DNA from: Clostridia bacterium
GTDB taxonomy: Bacteria; Bacillota; Clostridia; HGM11514
Length of the DNA stretch: 11,746 bases
Reading direction: 5' to 3'
Assembly (NCBI GenBank): GCA_900757255.1
Contig: CAAENE010000079.1
Coordinates: forward strand, 1-11,746
Shown: one piece after another, positions 5,569 to 11,746 of the stretch
Layout of the letters: every line of letters starts with the position of its first letter
Numbering within the stretch: position 1 is the stretch's first letter
The notes under the pieces: model-generated
Databases searched by the model: none
Told to the model about the DNA's origin: nothing
Seen by the model: only the letters and a program-made list of their open reading frames with translations
Position numbers and translations under genes: made by a program

Positions 5569-7227
5569 ATGAAACACACGGAAAAATACACCCGCGGATA
5601 TTTTATGCCGCCGGTCAATGAAATGAAATGGGCCAAAAAAGAATATATTGAAAAAGCCCCCATTTGGTGCAGCGTAGACCTGCGCGACGGTAACCAGGCT
5701 TTGATCGTTCCTATGAGCTTAGAGGAGAAGCTGGAATTCTTTGCATTTTTGGTAAAAGTCGGCTTTAAAGAAATTGAAGTGGGGTTCCCCGCAGCCTCCG
5801 AGACCGAATTCGAATTTGTACGTGCCCTGATAGAACAGGATTTAATACCGGACGATGTTACCATACAGGTGCTGACCCAGTCCCGGGAACATATCATCAA
5901 AAAAACATTTGAAGCATTAAAGGGCTGTAAATCTGCAATCGTCCATCTTTATAATTCCACCTCGGTCGCACAGAGGGAGCAGGTATTTCAAAAATCCAAA
6001 GAAGAAATCATTGACATTGCGGTGAGCGGCGCTAAATTGCTGTCCCGATACCGGCAAGAGACAGAGGGAGCTTTCCGCTTTGAATATTCGCCTGAAAGCT
6101 TTACCGGTACAGAGATGGAGTTCGCATTAGACGTCTGTAATGCTGTTTTGGATATCTGGAAACCAAACAGCCGGGATAAAGTGATTATCAACCTTCCGGT
6201 AACGGTGTCCATGTCCATGCCGCATGTGTATGCCAGCCAGATAGAATACATGAGCAGCAGTCTTAAATACCGGGATAACGTTATTTTGTCCCTGCATCCG
6301 CATAACGACCGCGGCTGTGCGGTAGCAGACGCGGAACTGGGACTGCTCGCCGGCGGTGAACGCATTGAGGGAACCCTGTTTGGGAACGGCGAGCGGACAG
6401 GTAATGTGGATATCATCACCATGGGATTAAATATGTTTTCTCATGGAGTTGATCCCGAATTAAATTTTGAAAATATACCGGAAATCACCGAAACCTATGA
6501 AAAACTGACAAAAATGCAGGTTCACGACCGTCATCCCTATGGCGGGAAACTGGTATTTGCCGCTTTTTCCGGGTCCCATCAGGACGCAATTGCCAAGGGT
6601 ATGAAATGGCGGGAAACCAAAAAATGCCCGCACTGGACTGTCCCTTACCTGCCGATCGATCCCAAGGATATCGGGCGGCAGTATGACGGCGATATCATCC
6701 GCATTAACAGCCAGTCGGGCAAGGGTGGGATCGGATTTTTGCTGGAACAGAAATTCGGGCTCGACCTGCCGCCTAAAATGCGGGAGGATTTTGGCTATAA
6801 AGTCAAGAGCGTATCTGATCACCAGCATAAAGAGCTTATGCCCGAGGAAATCTACCGGATATTTGTTGATACCTATGCAAATCTTGAAGCTCCCATCAAG
6901 CTGGATCACTATCATTTTGTCCGCAACGGTGATTTTCATGTTACGATCACTCTTACCATCAACGGGCAGCAAAAATCGTTTCAAGGGGATGGCAACGGCC
7001 GGCTGGACGCTGTCAATGATGCTCTTGAAAAAGGCCTTGGTATCGTTTATTCGGATTTGACGTATAAAGAACATGCTCTTACCAAAGGTTCAAAATCACA
7101 GGCAATCGCGTATGTCGGTATCACTGCTCAAAGCGGTAAGATTTTCTGGGGAGCAGGTACGGATAACGATATTATAACCGCATCAATCAAAGCGCTTTTA
7201 AGTGCTATTAACCAAATCACGGAATAA
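5569..7227 (+). CDS. leuA: 2-isopropylmalate synthase, long form
   Basis: This catalyses the first committed step of leucine synthesis: acetyl-CoA plus 2-oxoisovalerate gives 2-isopropylmalate. The 552-residue length and N-terminus (YTRGYFMPPVNEMKWAKKEY) fit the long LeuA class found in actinobacteria, fungi and some Clostridia. The TIM barrel contains DLRDGNQAL (37-45, metal and active-site region), SLHPHNDRG (241-249, two metal-binding histidines), and FGNGERTGNVD (271-281). SGSHQDAI follows at about 334-341. The C-terminal region (about 430-552) corresponds to the LeuA dimer/regulatory domain that binds leucine for feedback inhibition. The ATG follows GAGAGGAAGGA by about 6 nt. Control is double: T-box attenuation by uncharged tRNA-Leu (seen) and likely allosteric inhibition (family knowledge). 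No leuB, leuC or leuD is adjacent, so leuA stands alone here. Confidence 0.97.
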   Translation: MKHTEKYTRGYFMPPVNEMKWAKKEYIEKAPIWCSVDLRDGNQALIVPMSLEEKLEFFAFLVKVGFKEIEVGFPAASETEFEFVRALIEQDLIPDDVTIQVLTQSREHIIKKTFEALKGCKSAIVHLYNSTSVAQREQVFQKSKEEIIDIAVSGAKLLSRYRQETEGAFRFEYSPESFTGTEMEFALDVCNAVLDIWKPNSRDKVIINLPVTVSMSMPHVYASQIEYMSSSLKYRDNVILSLHPHNDRGCAVADAELGLLAGGERIEGTLFGNGERTGNVDIITMGLNMFSHGVDPELNFENIPEITETYEKLTKMQVHDRHPYGGKLVFAAFSGSHQDAIAKGMKWRETKKCPHWTVPYLPIDPKDIGRQYDGDIIRINSQSGKGGIGFLLEQKFGLDLPPKMREDFGYKVKSVSDHQHKELMPEEIYRIFVDTYANLEAPIKLDHYHFVRNGDFHVTITLTINGQQKSFQGDGNGRLDAVNDALEKGLGIVYSDLTYKEHALTKGSKSQAIAYVGITAQSGKIFWGAGTDNDIITASIKALLSAINQITE

Positions 7228-7342
7228 AGAAAACAGAATTTTTCCCCTTTTGTATCTCAGCGTCAGACTATCTTTATAATCAATAATTAGTTAAAAAACG
7301 GTGTAAAAAAGTAAATAGAAGGTGTTTGTCACAGCAAACAAG

Positions 7343-7383
7343 AATCCCTCAGAACGCAAACGTTCTGAGGGATTTCTATTTTT
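7343..7383 (+). terminator. Bidirectional terminator between leuA and the glycoside hydrolase
   Basis: AATCCCTCAGAACG (7343-7356) and CGTTCTGAGGGATT (7361-7374) form a 14-bp perfect stem with loop CAAA, followed on the plus strand by TCTATTTTTAA. The minus-strand flank TCTTGTTTG also allows termination of the convergent gene, whose stop codon is at 7382-7384. Upstream, 7228-7322 is an AT-rich spacer, and a small stem TGTTTG/CAAACA lies at 7323-7340. Confidence 0.87.
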
Positions 7384-9361
7384 AATAATCAAAAACAATC
7401 ATTTTGTGGCAGGTAAACCGGTCAATTTTAACCTGTATCCTGCCGTCAGGCAATAATTCAAACGGTATTTCCTTTTGTTCCGGTGCGAGATAAGCACGTT
7501 TCGGTGCTTTATCCAGCCTGAGCTCCAACACCGTATCAAGTACCGGCGGCAGGTCTTCGATAATCTGGATATTCTTTCCCCGGACGACAGGTGCAGCATA
7601 GAGCAGATGTGCGACATAGCGGCTTTCCTGCTTTTGCTCCATGACAGTAACGATACCCTGTGCAGGAAGATTGGTTACAACAGTTTTGTCCATACCCAGC
7701 AGCCTGTCAATCACTTCCAACACAATTTCTTTGCTGTAAAGACTTCCGTTTTCCGCATAATCAGTGAAAACCTCCCATGCAATATAGGCACAGGACTTTT
7801 GACAGATGATACCGGGAGCTGTTTTATACTTCGCACACGGCGTATGCCGGTGGGAGCAGAAGTGCTCTGCTGACCTGTTAAAGTAGCTGGGAGACAGCCA
7901 ACCGGCAACCTCCCCTTCCACTTCCACTTCATATGCGTCGGTATATATCACAAAATCACTCTTTTTGAGGTCTTTGAGATCATTTACCGGAGTAAAGTAT
8001 GTCGGGCGATACGCATGCTTCCCTTTATAATGCAATGCAAAGCAATCTAAAAACCTTTCCTGATCTTTTAATAAGCCGCTTTTTCCGGTCAGCAATACCT
8101 TCCCGCCCTGATTCACATAATCCCTTATTTTCTGTTCAGTCTGATCATCTATGTAAATCTGGTCCGGCAGAATCAAAAGCTTATAATTGCTGAAATCACT
8201 GTATGGATCTAACCGGTCGTAAAGGTATTTCCCTTCCAGCATGATACGGTTACAGCCGACATCCCCTAAAAATTTACCGCGGTCAACCGTGCGCTTTTCT
8301 AAATACTTTTGGTCGATTCCCTCTAAGCATAAAATTCCGATATCCGTAACCGGCGTAACATGATCGCACCAAGGCTCTTTTTTCTCTACCTCCGCATAGG
8401 CTTTCCCGATTAAATCATAAGTCGCCTCGTCCATTGCGCCTTTGGGATGGAGCTGGTCGCCGATAGAGCATTTTGCCCCATTCGCAATAGATAGGGCTGT
8501 CTCATACTTTAATGCATTAGGATGTTTAAACCCGCCGAATTCTCCCCAAGAAGTATGGAATTTTCCGGTCATGCCCAAAAATTCTTTTCCCAGCCTTTGC
8601 ACATATCTGGCAGAAGCAGGAAAATGGTCGTACCCCCAGCCGCCGGTGGGCAGGGATTCCAGTTCCAGATGGGTATTGGCCTCAATTACATTTTTAGCAC
8701 CCGGCCCTACATGGCCGCCATTGTGGAACAGCGGCAGTCCCGGCCTGATTTCATCAATCGCATCACGAATCGTTTTGGCATACTTTAAATAAGTCCGTTC
8801 AGCCAGTTCCTGACGTGCCTGCTCGTCAAAAATACTCTTCCCCTCTCGCTTTAATATTTCATTACAGGTATGGCAATAGCAGGGCCGCTCGCTGACAATA
8901 TCCATAAAAATTCCGTCCGCGTCATAATTCCGCAGTACCTCTTTCACCTGCTCGGCCAGCAAGGAAAGGTAAGGAGTATTGAAGCAAAGAACGTGATATC
9001 CGGCCGTCATAAAATCTTTTACCCATGTGGTCGACTCATCCTTTTGCCGCACCACCCACTCCGGATGCTCTACCGCGCATTTTTCATCCAGCCCGGCCGA
9101 TAAATATACGGGTGTTTTTACTCCGATTTCATGCGCCGCTTCAATTTGAGCTCCAAGCAAATCAAAGGATAACCCCGGGTGCATCTTATTAGCCTTTGTT
9201 GGATGATAGGACCAGCCATGATGGCATTTGGAAAATACTGTAATAGAATCCACATGACCGGCTTTGAGCATTTTTTGAAAATTCTCTTTCGTAAAATCCT
9301 TGCCGATATCCGGCACCGCTTCACTGGTATGAAAATCTAAATGAACCTGTCTAAATTTCAT
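7382..9361 (-). CDS. Putative glycoside hydrolase, GHL6-like TIM barrel with beta-galactosidase-trimerisation-like domain
   Basis: A 659-residue cytoplasmic protein with no signal peptide. Residues about 1-330 resemble the hypothetical glycosyl hydrolase 6 group: MKFRQVHLDFHTSEAVPDIG at the start, YDADGIFMDIVSERP (146-160), a cysteine cluster CYCHTC (161-166), HLELESLPTGGWGYDHFP (231-248) and SWGEFGG (271-277). D149, D154, E233, E235 and E274 are candidate acidic catalytic residues. Residues about 335-560 look like the glutamine-amidotransferase-fold trimerisation domain of GH42-type enzymes (YKLLILPDQIYIDD, YVNQGGKVLLTG), followed by a C-terminal beta domain. Databases often label relatives alpha-L-fucosidase or beta-galactosidase; the true substrate is not known to me. 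The ATG at 9361 was chosen for its AAGGAGG and the conserved N-terminus; the in-frame ATG at 9418 adds 19 unrelated residues. It is isolated from other carbohydrate genes, with terminators on both sides. Confidence 0.85.
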   Translation of the reverse strand: MKFRQVHLDFHTSEAVPDIGKDFTKENFQKMLKAGHVDSITVFSKCHHGWSYHPTKANKMHPGLSFDLLGAQIEAAHEIGVKTPVYLSAGLDEKCAVEHPEWVVRQKDESTTWVKDFMTAGYHVLCFNTPYLSLLAEQVKEVLRNYDADGIFMDIVSERPCYCHTCNEILKREGKSIFDEQARQELAERTYLKYAKTIRDAIDEIRPGLPLFHNGGHVGPGAKNVIEANTHLELESLPTGGWGYDHFPASARYVQRLGKEFLGMTGKFHTSWGEFGGFKHPNALKYETALSIANGAKCSIGDQLHPKGAMDEATYDLIGKAYAEVEKKEPWCDHVTPVTDIGILCLEGIDQKYLEKRTVDRGKFLGDVGCNRIMLEGKYLYDRLDPYSDFSNYKLLILPDQIYIDDQTEQKIRDYVNQGGKVLLTGKSGLLKDQERFLDCFALHYKGKHAYRPTYFTPVNDLKDLKKSDFVIYTDAYEVEVEGEVAGWLSPSYFNRSAEHFCSHRHTPCAKYKTAPGIICQKSCAYIAWEVFTDYAENGSLYSKEIVLEVIDRLLGMDKTVVTNLPAQGIVTVMEQKQESRYVAHLLYAAPVVRGKNIQIIEDLPPVLDTVLELRLDKAPKRAYLAPEQKEIPFELLPDGRIQVKIDRFTCHKMIVFDY

Positions 9362-9409
9362 TCTATTTCCTCCTTTTTTAGTACTACCAGTATATCCTAT
9401 TTTGAATGA

Positions 9410-9425
9410 ATATACCATGGAATAT
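9410..9425. promoter_or_regulatory. Candidate operator palindrome upstream of the glycoside hydrolase gene
   Basis: ATAT-A-CCATGG-A-ATAT is a 16-bp near-perfect palindrome (only the A/A positions break symmetry), 49 bp before the hydrolase start. A TATACT lies downstream of it on the minus strand (in GGATATACTGG, about 9389-9396) and may be the -10 box. A sugar-responsive repressor site is possible but is inference. Confidence 0.3.
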
Positions 9426-9440
9426 ATTAAGGTTATTTTT

Positions 9441-9464
9441 AAACAAAAAACCGCATTTCTGCGG
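9441..9464 (-). terminator. Terminator of the parA-parB operon
   Basis: On the minus strand CCGCA-GAAA-TGCGG (9464-9451) is followed by TTTTTTGTTT, 1-2 nt after the stop of the small membrane protein gene. A GAAA tetraloop and T-run make this a convincing intrinsic terminator separating the operon from the hydrolase gene. Confidence 0.88.
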
Positions 9465-9465
9465 C

Positions 9466-9870
9466 CTATTGTGCATTTACTTTTTCAGTTAAGGTCTGAA
9501 ATAATACAATCTGTGATTCTGTCATACCATCTGTGCTGTTTATCATATCCAATAACACTTTAGCTTGCTCTATCTGCTCATTTTCAAGATAAACAGCTGC
9601 CATGACCAAAATATCGTTCTTTTCTTTAAAGTCTGTTATCTGCTGGTTTTTTAAATTCATATCGGCTGTAAGAGTATCATTTTCCTTACGCAGGTCCTCA
9701 TTGGCTTTCGTTAAGTCTACAATGCGGTTTTCAACTCCCTGCGCTTGTTCTGTCGTCTGATTTACCGCCATTTGGCTGGTCGATGAAATATAAATCAAAA
9801 CAAAAGCAGCGGTAAAAAAAATCACCAGGTAAACCCAAAAATATTTCATTGTTCTGCCTCTGGTGCCCAT
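9466..9870 (-). CDS. Small membrane-anchored coiled-coil protein coupled to parB, function unknown
   Basis: A 134-residue protein that I do not recognise as a named family. After a basic start (MGTRGRTMKYFW) comes one hydrophobic segment (about 9-30: VYLVIFFTAAFVLIYISS), then a polar heptad-like region (about 40-90: ENRIVDLTKANEDLRKENDT and onward) likely to be a coiled coil. A helical tail follows (about 90-134: AAVYLENEQIEQAKVLLDMI) that resembles a single TPR-like repeat. The layout suggests one membrane pass with the helical part on one side; topology is not certain, though basic residues at the N-terminus favour N-in. Its ATG directly follows the parB TAA (TAAATG), with GGAGGGG inside the parB end as ribosome binding site, so translation is probably coupled. 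The context suggests a role near chromosome segregation or nucleoid-membrane organisation, which is inference. Confidence 0.85.
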   Translation of the reverse strand: MGTRGRTMKYFWVYLVIFFTAAFVLIYISSTSQMAVNQTTEQAQGVENRIVDLTKANEDLRKENDTLTADMNLKNQQITDFKEKNDILVMAAVYLENEQIEQAKVLLDMINSTDGMTESQIVLFQTLTEKVNAQ

Positions 9871-10755
9871 TTATTTCCCCTCCTTTTCCAGCAGTTCCAA
9901 AATGCGTTCCAGCTCTTCCTTACCATAATATTCGAGCACAATTTTTCCTTTTTTCCTGCCATGCTGAATCGAAACCTTTGTACCAAACTGTTTTTCCAGC
10001 TCTTTTTCAACTGTTTCCAGCTGGTTTTTAAACAGCATCATATCAAAGCTGTCCAATTTCTTTGCTTTTTCTATTTTTGGCTTTGTCATCTCCTGTACCA
10101 GCTTTTCAGTCTGCCGGACATTCAAATCCTCAGCAATAATACGCTGAGCAATATCCTTTTGCAGTTCAGGGTCTTCCAGCGCGATAAGAGCACGGGCGTG
10201 CCCGCTGGACAGTTCGCCATAGGTGAGCATATCCAAAATGTTTTCAGGCAGTGAAAGAAGGCGCAGCGTATTTGCAACAGCGCTCCTGCTCCTGCCAACA
10301 CGTTTGCTGACTTCCTCCTGCGTCAAGTGGTAGTCCTCCATCAAAGAACGATACCCTGCCGCTTCTTCTACCGGATTCAAGTCCTCCCTCTGGAGATTTT
10401 CCACTAATGCAATTTCAGATTTTTCCTGTTCCGAAAAATCTTTTATCAACACTGGCACCATCTTTAACCCCGCAAGCTTGGAGGCCCGCCAGCGCCTTTC
10501 CCCTGCAATGATAGTATAAAAACCGTCTTTATCAGGACTTACGATAAGCGGCTGGATGATACCATGCTCTTTAATTGAGTCAGCTAATTGCTCTAGTTTT
10601 TCCTGATTAAACTCTTTTCTTGGCTGGTTCTGATTCGGCTGTATCTGACTCAGCCGCAGTTCTTGGACATCCTTGGCAGCCTCTGCCGCTTTTTCTTCCT
10701 GTGTATCAGTTAAAAGGGCTCCCAACCCTTTTCCTAATCCTCTTGGTTTAGCCAT
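9871..10755 (-). CDS. parB: Chromosome-partitioning protein ParB/Spo0J
   Basis: ParB is a CTP-dependent DNA clamp that loads at parS sites near the origin, spreads, and recruits SMC. The 294-residue protein shows the N-terminal ParA-stimulating motif GLGKGLGALL (6-15). The ParB/Srx CTPase domain (about 32-125) has GERRWRA (85-91) and ENLQREDLNP (119-128). Next come a helix-turn-helix region (about 144-170: LTQEEVSKRVGRSRSAVANT) that reads parS, a charged linker, and a C-terminal dimerisation domain (about 240-294). The start used is the ATG at 10755, with GGAGG 7 nt upstream; the in-frame ATG 21 nt earlier lies inside parA and adds non-conserved residues. It overlaps the end of parA by 8 nt. 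This fits a complete, chromosomal Spo0J-type protein. Confidence 0.97.
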   Translation of the reverse strand: MAKPRGLGKGLGALLTDTQEEKAAEAAKDVQELRLSQIQPNQNQPRKEFNQEKLEQLADSIKEHGIIQPLIVSPDKDGFYTIIAGERRWRASKLAGLKMVPVLIKDFSEQEKSEIALVENLQREDLNPVEEAAGYRSLMEDYHLTQEEVSKRVGRSRSAVANTLRLLSLPENILDMLTYGELSSGHARALIALEDPELQKDIAQRIIAEDLNVRQTEKLVQEMTKPKIEKAKKLDSFDMMLFKNQLETVEKELEKQFGTKVSIQHGRKKGKIVLEYYGKEELERILELLEKEGK

Positions 10756-11518
10756 GATTTCCTCCGTTCTTTTCAATTACTTCTTCCGCTAACTGTTTAT
10801 ATGCAAGTCCACCCTTAGAAAGCGGGTCATATTCCGTAATCGGCGCTCCATAGCTAGGCGCTTCTGATAATCTTACATTTCTTGGAATGACAGACCGGTA
10901 AACCAGCTTTGGAAAAAACTTTTTCACCTCATCTGCTACCATCATCGAAAGATTTGTCCTGGAATCGAACATTGTCAGCAGAACGCCCTCAATCTGAATT
11001 TCCGGATTCATCCCCTTTTTTATTTGTTTAATCGTCTGTGTCAAGCGTGTCAGACCTTCTAACGCATAGTATTCGCACTGAATCGGAATCAAAACAGAGT
11101 CAGCGCAGCAAAGTGCATTAATAGTAAGCAGGCTGAGAGAAGGCGGACAATCTATTATGATAAAATCATATTCCTCTTTTACCCTGCTAACCGCATCTTT
11201 TAGCCGGTATTCACGCTTGTCCAATTCAACCAGCTCTACTTCAGAACCAGCTAAACGGATATCGCATGGGCATACCTCTAAATTTTCAAAGTCTGTCTTT
11301 AAAATAGCGTCTTCGATATTTTTACCTTCGATCAACACTTCATAAATTGTGAAATCCATACTTTCAATCCCAGTTCCGCTGGTAGCATTGCCCTGTGGAT
11401 CAAAATCAATCAGAAGGACACGCTTACCAAGAACTGCAAGTGAAGCACTGAGATTTACAGAGGTGGTTGTTTTACCGACTCCTCCTTTTTGATTGGCAAC
11501 AGCAATTATTTTTCCCAA
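10748..11518 (-). CDS. parA: Chromosome-partitioning ATPase ParA/Soj
   Basis: A 256-residue deviant Walker ATPase that binds DNA when ATP-dimeric and is stimulated by ParB; Soj proteins of this size also regulate DnaA in Firmicutes. Motifs: deviant Walker A KGGVGKTTT (11-19, signature K11 and K16), Walker A' DFDPQGN (38-44), and Walker B IIIDCPPSLSLLT (120-132). Length and the absence of an N-terminal HTH place it with chromosomal, not plasmid, ParA. I choose TTG at 11518 as start because MGKIIAVANQKGG is the conserved Soj N-terminus and GGTG lies 8 nt upstream. A GTG nine bases earlier is possible. The open frame extends 25 codons further to an ATG at 11593, but that stretch is not Soj-like. 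The end overlaps parB by 8 nt. Confidence 0.95.
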   Translation of the reverse strand: MGKIIAVANQKGGVGKTTTSVNLSASLAVLGKRVLLIDFDPQGNATSGTGIESMDFTIYEVLIEGKNIEDAILKTDFENLEVCPCDIRLAGSEVELVELDKREYRLKDAVSRVKEEYDFIIIDCPPSLSLLTINALCCADSVLIPIQCEYYALEGLTRLTQTIKQIKKGMNPEIQIEGVLLTMFDSRTNLSMMVADEVKKFFPKLVYRSVIPRNVRLSEAPSYGAPITEYDPLSKGGLAYKQLAEEVIEKNGGNHG

Positions 11519-11626
11519 TAATATCACACCGTCCCTGTTTTTGATACAACATTCGTTTATTTTTTTATTGCGCGCACCCACGTTTTCGAGCAAAGCAAGG
11601 AAAAGTTCAGCGGCGCATTGTTTAGC

Positions 11627-11654
11627 GTATAATAATTGTTTACAGTTATTATAC
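11627..11654. repeat. Inverted repeat of GTATAATAA upstream of parA
   Basis: GTATAATAA (11627-11635) and TTATTATAC (11646-11654) are exact complements around a 10-nt spacer. The 10-mer GTATAATAAC of the right arm (minus strand, 11645-11654) recurs on the plus strand at 11737-11746. Each copy contains a TATAAT, so they may simply be -10 boxes facing opposite ways. Confidence 0.55.
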
Positions 11655-11680
11655 CATAAATTTGTTAGAATTTATGGTAT
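11648..11680 (-). promoter_or_regulatory. Probable parAB promoter overlapped by a 12-bp inverted repeat
   Basis: On the minus strand TGGTATAAT gives an extended -10 element (TATAAT at 11653-11648, preceded by TGG); no good -35 box is present. ATACCATAAATT (11651-11662) and AATTTATGGTAT (11669-11680) form a perfect 12-bp inverted repeat with a 6-nt spacer that overlaps the -10 and covers the -35 region. This placement is typical of a repressor operator. Confidence 0.5.
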
Positions 11681-11727
11681 TGCCCGATACGCAAAAAGAA
11701 AACTTTGTTTTCTTGATTGCGAGGGCA
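11681..11727. repeat. Long imperfect stem-loop at the right edge, possible terminator of an upstream minus-strand gene
   Basis: Three paired blocks are nested: TGCCC (11681-11685) with GGGCA (11723-11727), CGCAA (11690-11694) with TTGCG (11717-11721), and AAGAAAAC (11696-11703) with GTTTTCTT (11707-11714) around a TTT loop. On the minus strand the inner stem is followed by TTTGCG, so it could end a gene lying to the right of the window; it could also be a protein-binding site. The 11519-11626 stretch holds no other feature I can support. Confidence 0.5.
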
Positions 11728-11746
11728 GTCATTCAAGTATAATAAC

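Noticed and set aside
6460..7074. 204-codon minus-strand open frame inside leuA
   Set aside because: It is fully antisense to well-conserved leuA sequence, has no binding site or recognisable domain, and matches the pattern of a frame shadow.
7228..7342. TATAAT near 7274 as promoter of a small RNA after leuA
   Set aside because: No -35 box at a normal distance and no clear RNA structure other than the terminator; most likely chance in AT-rich DNA.
9362..9418. Longer start of the glycoside hydrolase at 9418
   Set aside because: AAGGAGG sits directly before the ATG at 9361 and would lie inside the longer reading frame; the extension is low-complexity and includes the promoter region.
11519..11593. 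N-terminal extension of ParA to an ATG at 11593
   Set aside because: The extra 25 residues have no resemblance to Soj proteins, no ribosome binding site precedes that ATG, and the conserved N-terminus MGKIIAVANQKGG begins at the TTG.
11717..11744. Plus-strand promoter TTGCGA-16-TATAAT at the right edge
   Set aside because: The hexamers are plausible, but no plus-strand gene is visible in the window to support it, and the TATAAT belongs to the repeated GTATAATAAC element.
1..11746. CRISPR array, insertion sequence, prophage or att site
   Set aside because: No regularly spaced direct repeats, transposase or integrase frames, or terminal repeats around a coding unit were found.

Overview
The window looks like a chromosomal segment of a mid-GC Firmicute, most likely class Clostridia. 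The evidence is strong AGGAGG-type ribosome binding sites, consensus sigma-A promoters, TTG starts, an FMN riboswitch, a leucine T-box, lone ECF transporter S components, and a Soj/Spo0J-type parAB operon. This is inference from gene content and signals; no rRNA or phylogenetic marker fixes the taxon. I see no phage, insertion sequence, CRISPR array or resistance gene.

Left part (1-2980): the N-terminal 284 codons of an EF-G-like translational GTPase run off the left edge on the minus strand. A 253-bp divergent intergenic region separates it from a plus-strand group: recR (recombinational repair), a lone ECF S component (vitamin or cofactor uptake, substrate unknown) starting at a TTG, then a hairpin and a HAD-type phosphatase.

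Middle part (2981-7381): the minus-strand pair ribU and an RluA-family pseudouridine synthase sits behind an FMN riboswitch. The riboswitch has a clear terminator and a visible candidate antiterminator pairing. Directly upstream on the same strand is tRNA-Arg(ACG), with its own promoter and a downstream hairpin. Divergently, a perfect-consensus promoter drives a complete Leu-specific T-box leader (specifier CUC) and a long-form leuA. Within about 750 bp there are thus a riboflavin-sensing RNA, a tRNA gene and a tRNA-sensing RNA. A 14-bp hairpin closes the leuA unit and serves the convergent gene too.

Right part (7382-11746), all minus strand: parA, parB and a small membrane-anchored coiled-coil protein form a tightly coupled operon (8-nt overlap, then a zero-nucleotide junction) that ends in a terminator. 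After it comes a separately transcribed 659-residue putative glycoside hydrolase (GHL6-like TIM barrel plus a beta-galactosidase-trimerisation-like domain). The 228 bp upstream of parA contain nested inverted repeats over the likely promoter and deserve attention. No parS site is visible.

Most genes are well-known families. The less described items are the parB-coupled membrane coiled-coil protein, the palindrome-rich parA control region, the GHL6-like enzyme, and the possible FMN control of a pseudouridine synthase.
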